From NCBI GenBank assembly GCA_002005505.1, contig KV908414.1, forward strand, positions 343,150-393,149: a stretch of DNA of 50,000 nt, read 5' to 3'. Under the pieces are notes generated by a model. That model worked only from the letters and a program-made list of their open reading frames with translations. It had not been told where the DNA came from and ran no database searches. This document shows positions 31,734 through 43,068 of this stretch, in pieces. The DNA comes from Botryococcus braunii (Eukaryota > Chlorophyta > Trebouxiophyceae). The position numbers and the translations under genes were made by a program. The stretch's first letter is position 1. Each line of letters begins with the position of its first letter.

Positions 31734-31738
31734 CAGCG

Positions 31739-32279
31739 ACTGCCTTGTGCATGCCGAGGTGGCCACCCCCCCCCCTCTCAGCCCTTGACAACACCCCTCC
31801 GTGGGGGGGGGGGGGTGCTCCTTTTCAAGTGGGACTCCCACTGTGGGAGGGACGCGGACGTGCTGTTTATAAGGCCCAAGGTCAAGAGGGCTGGTGATCA
31901 CTGGTGACCCCATGCGCCACAGCGCGTCCCTCCCACTATGGACCCACGCGCCACAACCGCTGATCCTACCGTAGCGGGACGGACGCGCTGTGGCGCGTGG
32001 GGGTCACCAATGGTGACTCACCAGTTGGGTGAATCGGCGAGTCTGATTATCGGAGATCGGCTGGTACCGTACTAGTGGTACCAAATTAAACACCCTCGGA
32101 ACAAACTCAAGGACAGCCAAAGCGCGAATTGCGATGCGTGATGCGCACAGATCGGCCTTAAGGACTGAAACTCAAGGGCAAGGTCGCTCTTTCTTTTTCA
32201 AATAAATTCAACTCTGGCCACTGGGAAGTGCGGTGCATGAACCCGAAATTCCGGCAGACCTGACCTAGCTTCAGGCGAT
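31739..32279. other. Mannanase upstream region with foldback sequences
   Basis: No gene is seen. The region holds C10 and G13 runs facing each other (31766-31775, 31803-31815), an imperfect 35-bp inverted repeat (31899-32010) and a GGTACC..ACTAGT..GGTACC palindrome (about 32063-32083). A TATA-like TTTATAAGG lies near 31865. This interval should contain the original promoter and leader of the mannanase gene. Confidence 0.6.
31899..32010. repeat. Imperfect inverted repeat (foldback), arms about 35 bp
   Basis: Left arm GGTGACCCCATGCGCCACAG onward (31899-31934) pairs with right arm CTGTGGCGCGTGGGGGTCACC at its end (31976-32010), with two or three mismatches over a 41-base spacer. The spacer itself has a further direct copy of the motif (GACCCACGCGCCACAACC, about 31941). 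Confidence 0.8.
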
Positions 32280-33710
32280 ATGAAAGTGGACAAACTCCTC
32301 GGTTTCACAATTCTGACACTGTTGAGCCCTTTCTTCCAGGTAATTAAACGCAAATTACACTCACAAAGTACAATTTCGCACCACCTTGAAGGGATATTGA
32401 AACTGGCCTTAAACGATGCGCAAGATTATGCGACAACACATACATGTGCACACTGCGGCACATTTCAGAGACACCGCCCATATTTATAATCCGCGCTATC
32501 GTTAAGGACGGTCCAATATGTCCTCATTTCCGAGGAACATCTCATGGGTCCTGTGCATGAAGTTGGAGGGCACATGGTGTCGCACATGAATTTCAAATTT
32601 TCTGGGTTATTGTTTTGCGTTGTGATGCTTGAAATGTATACACGTGGGAAGGAGGAGGCAAATCGTACTGTACCTCTGGAGAAGGGTTGTGTGGGAAAAT
32701 ATTCATAGGCAGGCACGTGCCCTGTCCTGCCTGTGGGAGGTTGTTATCTGAAATGAGTAGTTTTGCGAGTCTGCAACCCATTATTTCATAGTAGGTATCT
32801 GGTGCTCGTTGCATTTTGCGTTTAAGGACAGGAAGTACATGTTAGAACAGGCCCGCACAAGTTCACGCTGGATCGACCTGAACAGGCTCTGCCAGAGTTA
32901 TGCTGATGTGAGCTAGGGATATCCCCCATTTTAGTTTCTATATGTGTGCATTCAAGGATCCTGTAAGATACAGTGGTATCAATTCTTGCAAGGAACCCCA
33001 CAACCAGGACGTTTCTTTTATCTTCCTCCCTCTGAGAAATTGTGAGGCATTCAGACTTTGACCAATTGCACTATGGATGCTCTGGCTGCAGGCAGGGACA
33101 CAGGGCTCGGCAGTAGATGATGTTCCTAATTTGGAAAAATACGTCATTCCGGCACAAAGCGCTGGGAGTTTGCGTCCTGCCAATCGATCCTTTGCTCGGT
33201 TAGAGCCAATCACTGACAGAAGTGGATTTGTGACCACAAAAGGTACAACACAATTGCACAGCCTTCCATACACATACCTCTTGAAAAGTCTTCCCTACTG
33301 CAAAGGGCAGGGGTCGTGTGCATCAGTACTCGTGAGCTCAACATGTGAATGCTCAACCCATCCTCCAACTTCATGTATTGCCACTCGAGTTCAGCTAGTA
33401 CCTATGATGCCTTGGACCTTGGTGGATGAATATTGCCCTCCTGTGAATGGTTGTCATTGACCTCGTGCAAGCCTATATAAACACAGATAGTTGGAGTCCC
33501 TGCAATCTTTAATGCCATCACTTCTCCCTAGCCCCTTCCTGCTCCCTCCTCATACTCCTTTCTTGCTTCTCCCTCTATGTCCCTCTCAACCCCTCTCTTG
33601 CCTTCTGGTTGCTTTTCACTCTAGAGGATAAGGGGAGGGGAGAGAGAGACGAGGGGGAGAGAGAGGGAAGAGAGAGAAGAAGAGTGGGGGGGGGGAGTGC
33701 CATGCATATG

Positions 33711-33742
<32 letters not shown>

Positions 33743-33787
33743 TGTGTGTGTGTGTGTGTGTGTGTGCGTGCGTGCGTGTGTGTGTGC

Positions 33788-33836
<49 letters not shown>

Positions 33837-36800
33837 TGTGTGCTGTATTCGTTCTGTACTCCCGAGCATGCGCTCTTGGCTGTGGGCCTATGGCCTGGCA
33901 TCTCTTTTCATGTGTGTCGAAGTAACCTTCTGGGAGAAGCCCTTCTAAGGTTGTGTACTTCAGTTGAGTCATGTAAAGTGCCGTGCATATGTGTTGCACT
34001 CTTTTTGAAGATAGTAAGCCAATACCTCTGAGTTTGAGAAAATCTTGTTGCATGCAACTGAGTTTTCCACCCACCCCTTTGAAATAAAGCCACAATGAAG
34101 CCTAAGACGGGTGATTCTTGGTTGTGGTACAGGTCAGAAATTTGCTGTGAAAGATCAGGAGACTATGTTTGTTGGCACCAATGCTTACTATCTCTTGTTG
34201 CGCGATAAAATCTCGGATGATGATGTAGATCGCTTTTTTCAGGTAATGAAAATTTGATGCCAAAAGATCTACTCCAGGAAGGAAACAATTCCCATAATTA
34301 ACACTTCAGGAAATCATAGTGATCATCACGTCAGTTGGGGCTGGAGCTTGGATTTGTACCAAATCCAATTCCAAAGGATTCTGTCCTTTCACTTTTTCAC
34401 TTTGATTCATGATTATGGGGCCAATAAAGTATGTGCTATTGCTTCTTCAGTATGTGGCACGCAATGAATTACATATCTGAAGGAGACCGCAAAACATAGC
34501 ACACACACTGACACTTGTTGGGGTGCTTGTGAACCAGGTATCAGCCAAACGTGGAACCAATCTCGTCAGATTCTTTGCTTTTGTGAATGGGTATGGGCAG
34601 CAAGACACAGGCTATGGTGGAAAGAGCACCACCACAAAATATCCCTTACAGAAAAGTGTCGGCGTATATGATGAGGCTACTTTCCAGCGGTTGGATCTCA
34701 TCCTCGCCAAGGCTGCTGAAAATGGAATTCGCGTCATCATGCCTCTTGGAAACTTTGAAGTTGAACTTGGTGCGACGTCAGTAGTTGGTTTACTTTCACT
34801 GGAAGATTCTGTCCAGAATTTCAATCTCACTTTGATTCTGTTGAAGCATGTTGGGAGCCCCAGCAGGACACCTGCGAGTCCTTGTTGTTCATCAATTACC
34901 ACATGGTTTCTCTGACGACAGCTTGCATTGCATGGTTTGTCTTCCAGTCTTTTTGACAAATCAAGATGCCCTTGCAGGGGGCATTAAGTGGTGGGTTGAG
35001 AGCGTTCTTGGTGCTGGAAAGGATCCCCATCTGTTTTACACCGACCCGGCTGTAAAGGATGCCTATAAAAAGTACATTTACACAGTGCTAACCCGCAACA
35101 ACACCATCACTGGAAAGATGTACAAGGATGACCCGACAGTATTTGCAGGTAAGATCGCCTTCTGTACCTTTCAGACTACTGCAATTATGAAGTGCTCCTT
35201 GCTTTAGCCTTGCTTTCTGTGCTCTTTCTCCTATTGATCATTGGTGGTCATGCCAAGCAAGTCCATCAGAGCTGGCTTGCTGAGACTTTCAGGTGATGTC
35301 AGCATACCCAAGCAATCGCCAACCAACCGTGTTCTGCTGAGTGCTTCAGGCTCCCATGTCTAGTCGGTTTGTTAAAGACCGCACATTCACGTCACAAGTC
35401 AAACCAATGGATTGACCGAGTATTACAGAGACATCACCATGTTCTAGTGTCCTTCACTAAATAAGGCACGACTGCTATGGGGTTTGATGTGTACGTATGG
35501 CTTTTACCGTTAGGTGCAACATCATTTGCAGTCCAACATGCTAGTTCAATGCCTTTTGGTTGTCTTACACAGAGGACTTTTAGTTAGCAATATGTGTTGT
35601 TCTTACGCTGTGTGGTGTGGGCACAGTGGAGCTCCTTAACGAACCCCATACAGCCAAACTCTACGAAAAGGACCAGGGTTTGGAACCTGGCAAGATTGTG
35701 CGTGAATGGTAAGACATTGGGCCGCTCCTGAGGTCGTGATGATGGGTACTTGCTTTTCTATCTCACAGATCAACTTGACTTCCTGGGAAAAGGAATGCTC
35801 TTGAGAATCACACCATGTGCAGATTCAGAAGAGGGCATCATCCGTGCATGGTCCAGTGTGCCTCATTTGGGGGACTTCTGTGAGTGTGCGCATTATGGAC
35901 TCCTAGGAGACAGCAGAGACTGTATGTAATCCATCTTGTTTTGCTTGCTCATTTGCGGAGTCAGGACTGCTAGAGATGAGGCGCAAGGTCTCGCAGTACC
36001 AGAATTCATATGAGTGCACACATGCGTGCGCGCTTGCATCTCATATATGCAGCAGTACCAACATCTACAATTTTAGGGGTGCACTCAGTACTTTACTGTG
36101 GTTCAACAGGATTTACGAGATGGCTGCCTATGTGAAGAGCATAGACAAGAACCACATGGTCAGCACAGGAGAAGAGGGTTATCGTGCAGATGGGCCAACA
36201 GATGGCGCTCATATCAACTGGCTGAATGGAGGATACAAGGTACAGGGCACTCCCTGCCAGATCATTGGGCCACAAGAGACTCTACTAAACCAAAGAATGG
36301 CCAGAAGTGCCCACCACTACAAAACATTGCACAACACACCACCTGTGGAAGCATGTATCGGCATTCGCTGTCCCCTGCAAGCAAAGTGCAAAATGCTGGG
36401 CCCACCATGAAGCCGTCCAACAAAATTGAGCCCTTATAATATTCTCCTAGTTTCTGGCAGGCGGGGTCCCCTGACATTGGTCCAGGGAAAAGGGGCATCT
36501 TGTGGAAGTTCAACATGCTCCTTTTGGGCTCCATCTGAAGCTGTAGTCAGGGGTCAAGCAAGCCTTCTGGAGCTGAAAGCTCGTGCATGAACTTTTTGAT
36601 GCAGGGTGTTGATTTCAAAGGCAATATTGCATCCCCCCATGTGGATTTTGCGACGATCCACGTCTACCCTGACTCCTTCCAGATTCCTGCTAATGAGTAT
36701 ACCTGGGTGAAGGGTAGGCCATGATTTCCCTACCTCCTTTTAACCAGACTGTTTCCACTAACATATGTTGCTGGCCAGCTGGACAAGTTAAGTTGAAACG

Positions 36801-37087
36801 TTTTGGCACATCTGTTGAACATTTGCGCCTCGTAGACTACCCTACACTATAGAGGGCAGAGCAGAGGGTGAGGAAGAAAAGAAGAGGGGGGTGGAGGAGA
36901 GAGAGAGCGCGAGCGGGCGGAGAGGCAGAGAGAAATGGAGTGAGGGGGACGAGAGAGACGCAGGGAACGGGGGAGAGATGTGTGAAACTCAAAATGTGCA
37001 TGGAATTCTTTGTCTCGGCTTCTGCAGATATGTCGAAATACCCTCACACCTCTCTCCACACAACACTCTCTCTCACTCACTCACTCA

Positions 37088-37164
<77 letters not shown>

Positions 37165-40100
37165 AGAGAGTGAAAGGGGGGGGGGGAGATTGGACGTGCA
37201 CCTAAAATGGGTTAAGGTTCATTTTCATTGTTCAGCTGGCAGTCCTATCACTTATAAGAGGTCCTCACAGACACTGGTCCATGGCTTTGCAGACAATTAC
37301 ATTGGGGACCGTGCTCAGATAGCCCATGCTGCTGGAAAGCCATTCATCATTGAAGGTGGGACGTAAAAGGCCAAGTGTCCTTTTGTGAGTTTGACATGCG
37401 TTGCAAACACAAAATTGTATTTGTTTGGTTCAGAGCCAACAGTTCCTTCAATTGCAGAGGTCCCACATATGCAGGGAGTGCCACACCTGGCCAGTTGGCC
37501 AAAGGCAAGAAGTGGCACTGGCCATGAGATTAAAAAAACAGATTCATTCAAGAAGCAAGCTAACCACATGTCAACAGCGTGCCATCTGTTGGGAACGGGA
37601 TGTGCATAACGCCATTCGTCTTCGCTGCAACAGAAAACTTGTTTTCTTGCATGCTGCACTAATGTGTACCTATAACGTGCATTATTCTATGGTCTTCAGT
37701 CAGTCATAACAGCTGGACTGACTATGATTTGTGCATGCGCATGCTGGCGTGCTGAAAACAGAGTATGGTGGGAAGGTACACCCCTTTACAATGGGCACAC
37801 TTTGAAGTTGAAGGCAGCCCTTGCATGAATTCTCACAAGTCCATCAGCCTTGACTTCACGCACTTTGCACTGCATGTTATGGATCATGTGCTAAAGCACT
37901 AGACGTCATTTTGAGTAATTGAGATCCTCACTCCTCACGTTTTGGTCCCCTGTAAGCCCTCTGGATGTGACTGCAGAATGGCTATGCACACACACGGAAT
38001 GAAGTCTTGGCTGCTATAGAGGATGCTGCAAATTCGTATGGTGCTGCAGGAACATTGGTCTGGCAAGGTATACCCACATCCAAGTATGCAGTCTGAGGTC
38101 GCCTCAAGTAGTTTGAGTGTTGCTTTTGAAGTCTTGGGAAGGTGGGGCCAAGGAAAGAGATTCAGCACTGTTTTCTGCTATGTTTGTATATATGCATGCG
38201 TGTGTGCGCATATGCAATGGTGAGCATGTCTGGGTGGTCATTGTGTCTACTTCTATCAACTGGCCACCTTCTGCATCCAAGTTAATGGCATCATATGTGT
38301 CCCTTTTAATTGTAAAACCCAAACATACTGTCTACCATGCTTATCCAGAATGTATGTACCTGTCCCGACACCCATGTCATACTTCCTAGTGCCACTGTCA
38401 GTCTTTGGACTTCCAAACCCTTTTAAAAGATCCCAGCATAAGCCCCACACGAGTATTGTATTGAGTGTCAGTGTGCACGGCCAAGCTGCTGAGAAGTGCC
38501 CTTTTCCTGCAGTTTTTGCATGGCCAATTGTGGATCAACAGGGCTCCTATGACTTTGACTGGGATCAGGATGGGGCAAAGGGACTAACAGCACAGATTCG
38601 CTATGCTGAGGTGAAGGTGTGTTCCACCGGCCTCTCCCCAACCTGTTGAAAGCCAATGCACCCCGTTCATACCATGCCACGGCCTGCATAAGTTGGAGAC
38701 ATTCCCAACGTTACTCACAGCTGATTTCAAACAAGCACCGAACACACCTGCACACACAAACACACCCCTCCTCCTACCCCCACATCTTCCTCGGGATCCG
38801 TTCTCCTTTGTCCCATTGTGTGCGCTGCAGCGCTCATGCAGCTGCAGAGATGTCTTGAGTTTGGGTCCCGGTTAAGAGGGGGGGGGGGGCTTTAAGACCC
38901 TGCAAAGAAAAGCACGGGAGGGGTATGGACTCTAGAACAGACCATCTACACAAGGTGGGTGTTGCCCTGGCAATTGACATGCCTTTGAAAATAGTGGATT
39001 GCAAAGCACCCCTTCCAGTGAAAGCCTTGAACCCTGAACTTGCAAAGCAACTTGATAGCCCCACAACACAGGTGAGGGGAACACTGACGGGATACCACCG
39101 AACTACGCAAAGTGGAGCTACTGTAGTTGATGCGGGTTTGGACAGCTACACTTCAACAGTCAGGTTCTACCATTCCATCGGAGAGGACAATGCCAAGATT
39201 ACTGCCTCTTCTGATAACACATGTAGTGTTACCTGTCAAGGACAGTGTTCCCTGAAAGGGAAAATGTACAGAACAACAGTCATTGCTCCCAAAATCAGTT
39301 TGTGTGAAACAGAGGCACCTTTTCCAGTACGGGGTAGTCCTGCCTGAAGCAGTCTGAGACGGTCTGTGCAGAACAGCAAGGGGCATGAAAGCTTGGAGGA
39401 CGCTCATGTGGCTGGAGCGCCTGAGAGCAGTAAACAGAAGGTCGAGCTGCTGAACCAGCACTTGCACGCCTCCAAGAAGTTTCATAGGGTGGAGAGGTTC
39501 TTAGCTACTGCTGGGACTGAAGCACCTGTCGCGCCACCTGAAACGGACCCCACCAGTTCCGCTTCAAGCTGCAGCGACATCCGACCTCCGCGCCCCGATG
39601 GCCGCCCCAGTGTGTTTGACTGCCAGACGCAGGCGGATTGGGGAAAGTGCCAAGAGGTCTGCCTTGCTGCGATTTTGCAGTCATCACACACACACACGGG
39701 GGGGGGGGGGGTAGCTACTGGTATAAGGCAGGAAGCTGAGAACACGGAGAGCCCATGAGGGAGGGGGGGGGGGGGGGAGGGAACCGGGTAGGGCAAGTGA
39801 CGGAGAGTGGGAGGCAGAGAGAGCCAGGGAGAGGGGGGAGAGACAGAGATGGGGGGGGGGAGATATAGGGGGGAGGGGGCTTTGTCACAGTTGCTAGGGA
39901 ATAGGAAAGGGTCCCATTATGTGTTTCAACAGGAGTGCTTTTAAAAGGGCAAAGCACTCTTTCGCAGCTTCTAAAGAAACTCTTCTTTTTTTGACTGGGT
40001 AAGGCTTTGTCTGACACATCTTCAGGGACAAGGTCCTCAAAACAGTGCACTGCATTGCAGGATTGGATGCTCGGATACTGCAACAAGTCCTGTGGACGCT

Positions 40101-40174
40101 GCCGCACTGCAGCTGCCACTTTAGCGCCCACTGTGGATACGGACAGGGGCTTCACGCCTGTAAAGCTTCCTTAA
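32280..40174 (+). CDS. Secreted endo-1,4-beta-mannanase (GH5) with C-terminal ShKT-like module
   Basis: The enzyme should hydrolyse internal beta-1,4-mannosyl links of wall mannans outside the cell. Fifteen exons with consistent phases: 32280-32339, 33092-33242, 34133-34242, 34538-34769, 34978-35148, 35627-35708, 36110-36239, 36605-36713, 37236-37355, 37762-37775, 37977-38067, 38513-38616, 38955-39071, 39372-39656, 40061-40174 (TAA); 629 residues. Exon 1 is a signal peptide ([15 protein letters not shown]). GH5_7 marks: [29 protein letters not shown], the acid/base Glu in LLNEPH (about 247), [20 protein letters not shown], and the nucleophile Glu in IIEEYGGK (about 389). After a linker, six cysteines (564, 581, 590, 599, 603, 606) end in CNKSCGRC, the C-x3-C-x2-C signature of ShKT folds. 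Exons 13-14 start at weak acceptors, so that part is less sure. Confidence 0.9.
33711..33841 (+). repeat. (GT)n/(GC)n microsatellite in mannanase intron 2
   Basis: Alternating GT with GCGT blocks. It is preceded by a GA-rich stretch and a G10 run (33611-33695) in the intron between the exons ending at 33242 and starting at 34133. Confidence 0.95.
37070..37161 (+). repeat. (CTCA)n-(CT)n microsatellite in mannanase intron 8
   Basis: A few CTCA units lead into about 35 CT units. A GA-rich block (36857-36980) precedes it in the same intron (36714-37235). Confidence 0.95.
37762..37775 (+). other. 14-nt microexon of the mannanase gene
   Basis: CAG/AGTATGGTGGGAAG/gtacac. The upstream exon ends in phase 1 with G; this exon supplies AG to finish a Glu codon, then Tyr-Gly-Gly-Lys, and leaves phase 0 for the exon at 37977. 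The result IIEEYGGK fits the conserved E-(F/Y)-G motif of GH5 mannanases, whose Glu is the catalytic nucleophile. Skipping it would lose the nucleophile and shift the frame. Confidence 0.85.
39698..39777 (+). repeat. G14 and G15 runs in the last mannanase intron
   Basis: G14 (39698-39711, after a short CA array) and G15 (39763-39777) lie 51 bases apart in the intron 39657-40060, followed by G-rich sequence to about 39880. On the coding strand this could form G-quadruplex RNA. Confidence 0.9.
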
Positions 40175-42786
40175 ATCCTGGGGGCCTTTCCTTATTCTCA
40201 ACTGGTTACTCTCACTTGGATGGTGGACCTCAACTTTTTTGTGCAAAAGTGATGGAGCGTGGGTTTATTATTCATGGTTGGCAAGCACACAGCATGAACC
40301 TTTTATTTTCAGCTTTTTGAGATGGAAGTAGTAATCATTGTCGTCCGAGAGTTTAACTCCAAAACCCAGTTATACTTATGCCTTTACTCGTTTCGTCAGA
40401 TCCTTGCTTTCCCTGAAGTGGGTGAACAGCCCTCCTTGAGAGGCATATGCTTTGTGGGCCATGGCTTCCAGCATCATCTGCTTCCCCACTTTCAGAAACG
40501 GGGTCCTGATTATTGATGGCATGTTTGCCTCGAAAGATCCTCGAAAGGCCAAAGTGGTAAAAGCAGAGCCTGAATTTTGGACATCTTTGTTATGTTCAGC
40601 CTGATTAGTTGACAACGTTTGCATTGGTCAGGAGCATTTTGACCGCTTTGGTTTGCTTTTCAAGATTGAGTGAAGATAAAACATGTGCGCAAAGAAAGAG
40701 TTGATACCCCGGAGGTGCCACTGGTCTTTGCAACATTGCAGAAGTTCCGTCACAAACCTCCTTATTTGGACCAGATAATGCAGTGCCATCAGCATTCCAT
40801 TGATTTTGTAGTAATTCTCTAATCTTTTAAGGGTCAGCGTTTTCTAATAGTCACCATTATGTGAGCTTTTGCTTTCTGGTCACCTGTGAGGAAGGGGACT
40901 TTCTTATTCATTGATCCACGAATACTAAGTTTGCAGTGCTTAAGGGCCATGAGAACATGGCTTCTTGCCACAATCGACCAATTTTATGTTGCCATACATG
41001 CGTGATAGCACCCATAACCAACAGAACCATACAGTTAAATCTCGTGTAGGAGGCTGGAATTGGCTTTATGGCCAGATCATATCCACCGCTTATGCACAGG
41101 CATGTCGGGGATACTCGCTGCATTTCCATCCAGTGTCTTGCTCCTGTGCTCTTTGCTGTAGGCGTGCACGCTTACGGGGAGTGCATGATTTCCCAGAATC
41201 ATTGCCCACGTGGAGCACGGCTCTTTATGTCATGTACCTCACGCCTACTTACAATCAGTCCTCAGGTTCTTGGCTGGGGACAGAATTTAGGACTTTGTCT
41301 ATTGGGAGGGAGAGGGGGGGAGGGCATAAGTTCAATCCGGGCTAAAGTCATATTACGTGAATTTCCATGTGTTCATTTGGTAGCTTATACTTTGTTTTGA
41401 AGCTCTTGGTGGCAGGTCATGAAACAAGACAGACTCACAACAACTGGCGCATGAGGCAAGAGGGTTATGATGACCAAATGCTTGGTAAAAACGATATTGC
41501 ACATGTACATAAGAGAATGCGGTCTGAAGTCATAGCTCCTTGCTGTATGCAATGCATCATTCAAGAGCTTGCCAACTTGTGGCAACGTGTTTTGAGACGC
41601 CACTGTTTACCATCTTTTGTTGAGGCCCAGGGCTGTCCCCTGGGATCATGGAGCTTGTCTCAGTGAACCCATTCAAAGAGTGTCGCGAATTGTGAGTCAT
41701 TCAAGGACCCGCCTAGCACTTCGATCTTTTCCTCCTGGCAGGCAGTGCGCTAGAGATGTTCAAGACCATCAGGTTTGTCAGTTGAAGCATAAAGGGAGAG
41801 GCAGGCATCCAATGCTGAAGTATGAGCAGATGCCAGCGTTTAGTTGCCCGTGAAGTGTCGCTGTAGAAATGACAGTTCCATCTGCATGCAAATGAGTGTA
41901 TCTGTTGTTTGAAGTGGACCAGAAGATCTGCACAAAGCTGTCAGCTACGCCTCGATGGTTGTACACTCGTACCCTACATCATGTATTGAAGCACTTGTAA
42001 TGGAAGCTCATTGCTGCATAGTGACAGTCAAGTGCATTGTTGAGCCAAAGTCAACTTCCCCGGTCCCGCGGAGGTCCAGGGCCTCGGAGGCTGCTGATGC
42101 CATGGCGGGAAGGGATTGCATTGCCTCAGTAGTTCCAACCTGGAACCTCTCCTCATGTGTCCCAATTTACTTTTGCGGATGCTCTGACCTTATCATGAGA
42201 GAAGCGTTGGCACTACAAAGATGTCTAGAGACCGGCAATTGTTAATTGTGCGAGCCTGAGATACTGTGAGAGGCAGTGCCAGGGGAAGGGGTGCATTGTC
42301 CAGAGTTTTTACAACGCCCTGATACCTTTCATCCTCCGACTGCATGCCATGGCTGTCGAAGTATGGTCTGAACTTTGTTCTGTTCGCTTCACACACTCCG
42401 TTCTGGTCTGAACCATGACAGTAATCAATGTTTTGTATCAAGACTGTCACCTGCAACACGTGGAACTCTTAATGAGCGTTTTCATATCTTTCAGAAAGCT
42501 GTCAGTGGCACGTGACAACTGTCAGAACTCCTTGACATCGATCTTTCCAAGTGCATCTATTGGTCACAATAATATGGTTATGCTTGATCAGATTAGATAC
42601 GGGTTTGCAGTATACAGCTTCACGCGATCCAACTTAACTTCATGAGGCAAATGGCAAGGAGAGGGGAGTAATGGACTCTCTCTTTTCAGGAGAAGCATTA
42701 ATGGGTGTCCCATCAGACATGACGGAAGATGGTCTCCTATGCCATCACTGCAGGCTGATCTGCAATGGGGCTTGCACTGTTCCCGA

Positions 42787-42911
42787 CCCCCCCCCCCCCC
42801 CACACACACACACACACACAAAAACACACGTACCAGCACTCATGGCCATATTCTGCAGAACATCTCCTTTATAGCTCCATGGAAGACAGCAGTGATTCAC
42901 ACATCTCTCTC

Positions 42912-42981
<70 letters not shown>

Positions 42982-43068
42982 AGACATGAATGTGTGCGCA
43001 ACCCTGATCGAGGATTTCTGAGCCCATCTTGCCGTTCGGAAGTTTCGAGGGGGGTGGGGGGGGGGGGG
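42787..43068 (+). repeat. C15-(CA)n, (GT)n and G13 repeat cluster
   Basis: C15 plus (CA)n at 42787-42825 faces (GT)n at 42915-42980 and G13 at 43056-43068, so both the CA/GT and the C/G tracts are inversely paired. Single-stranded DNA or RNA here could fold into a long stem. Confidence 0.85.

Noticed and set aside
31728..31738. Alternative copia 3' LTR end at ...TTGACA with a 3-bp duplication GCG
   Set aside because: The 5' LTR reads TTGAGG there, so the repeat match ends at TTGA, and CAGCG gives a normal 5-bp duplication.
41320..41350. tRNA-like T-arm string GTTCAATCC near 41331
   Set aside because: No matching acceptor, D or anticodon arms were found around it.
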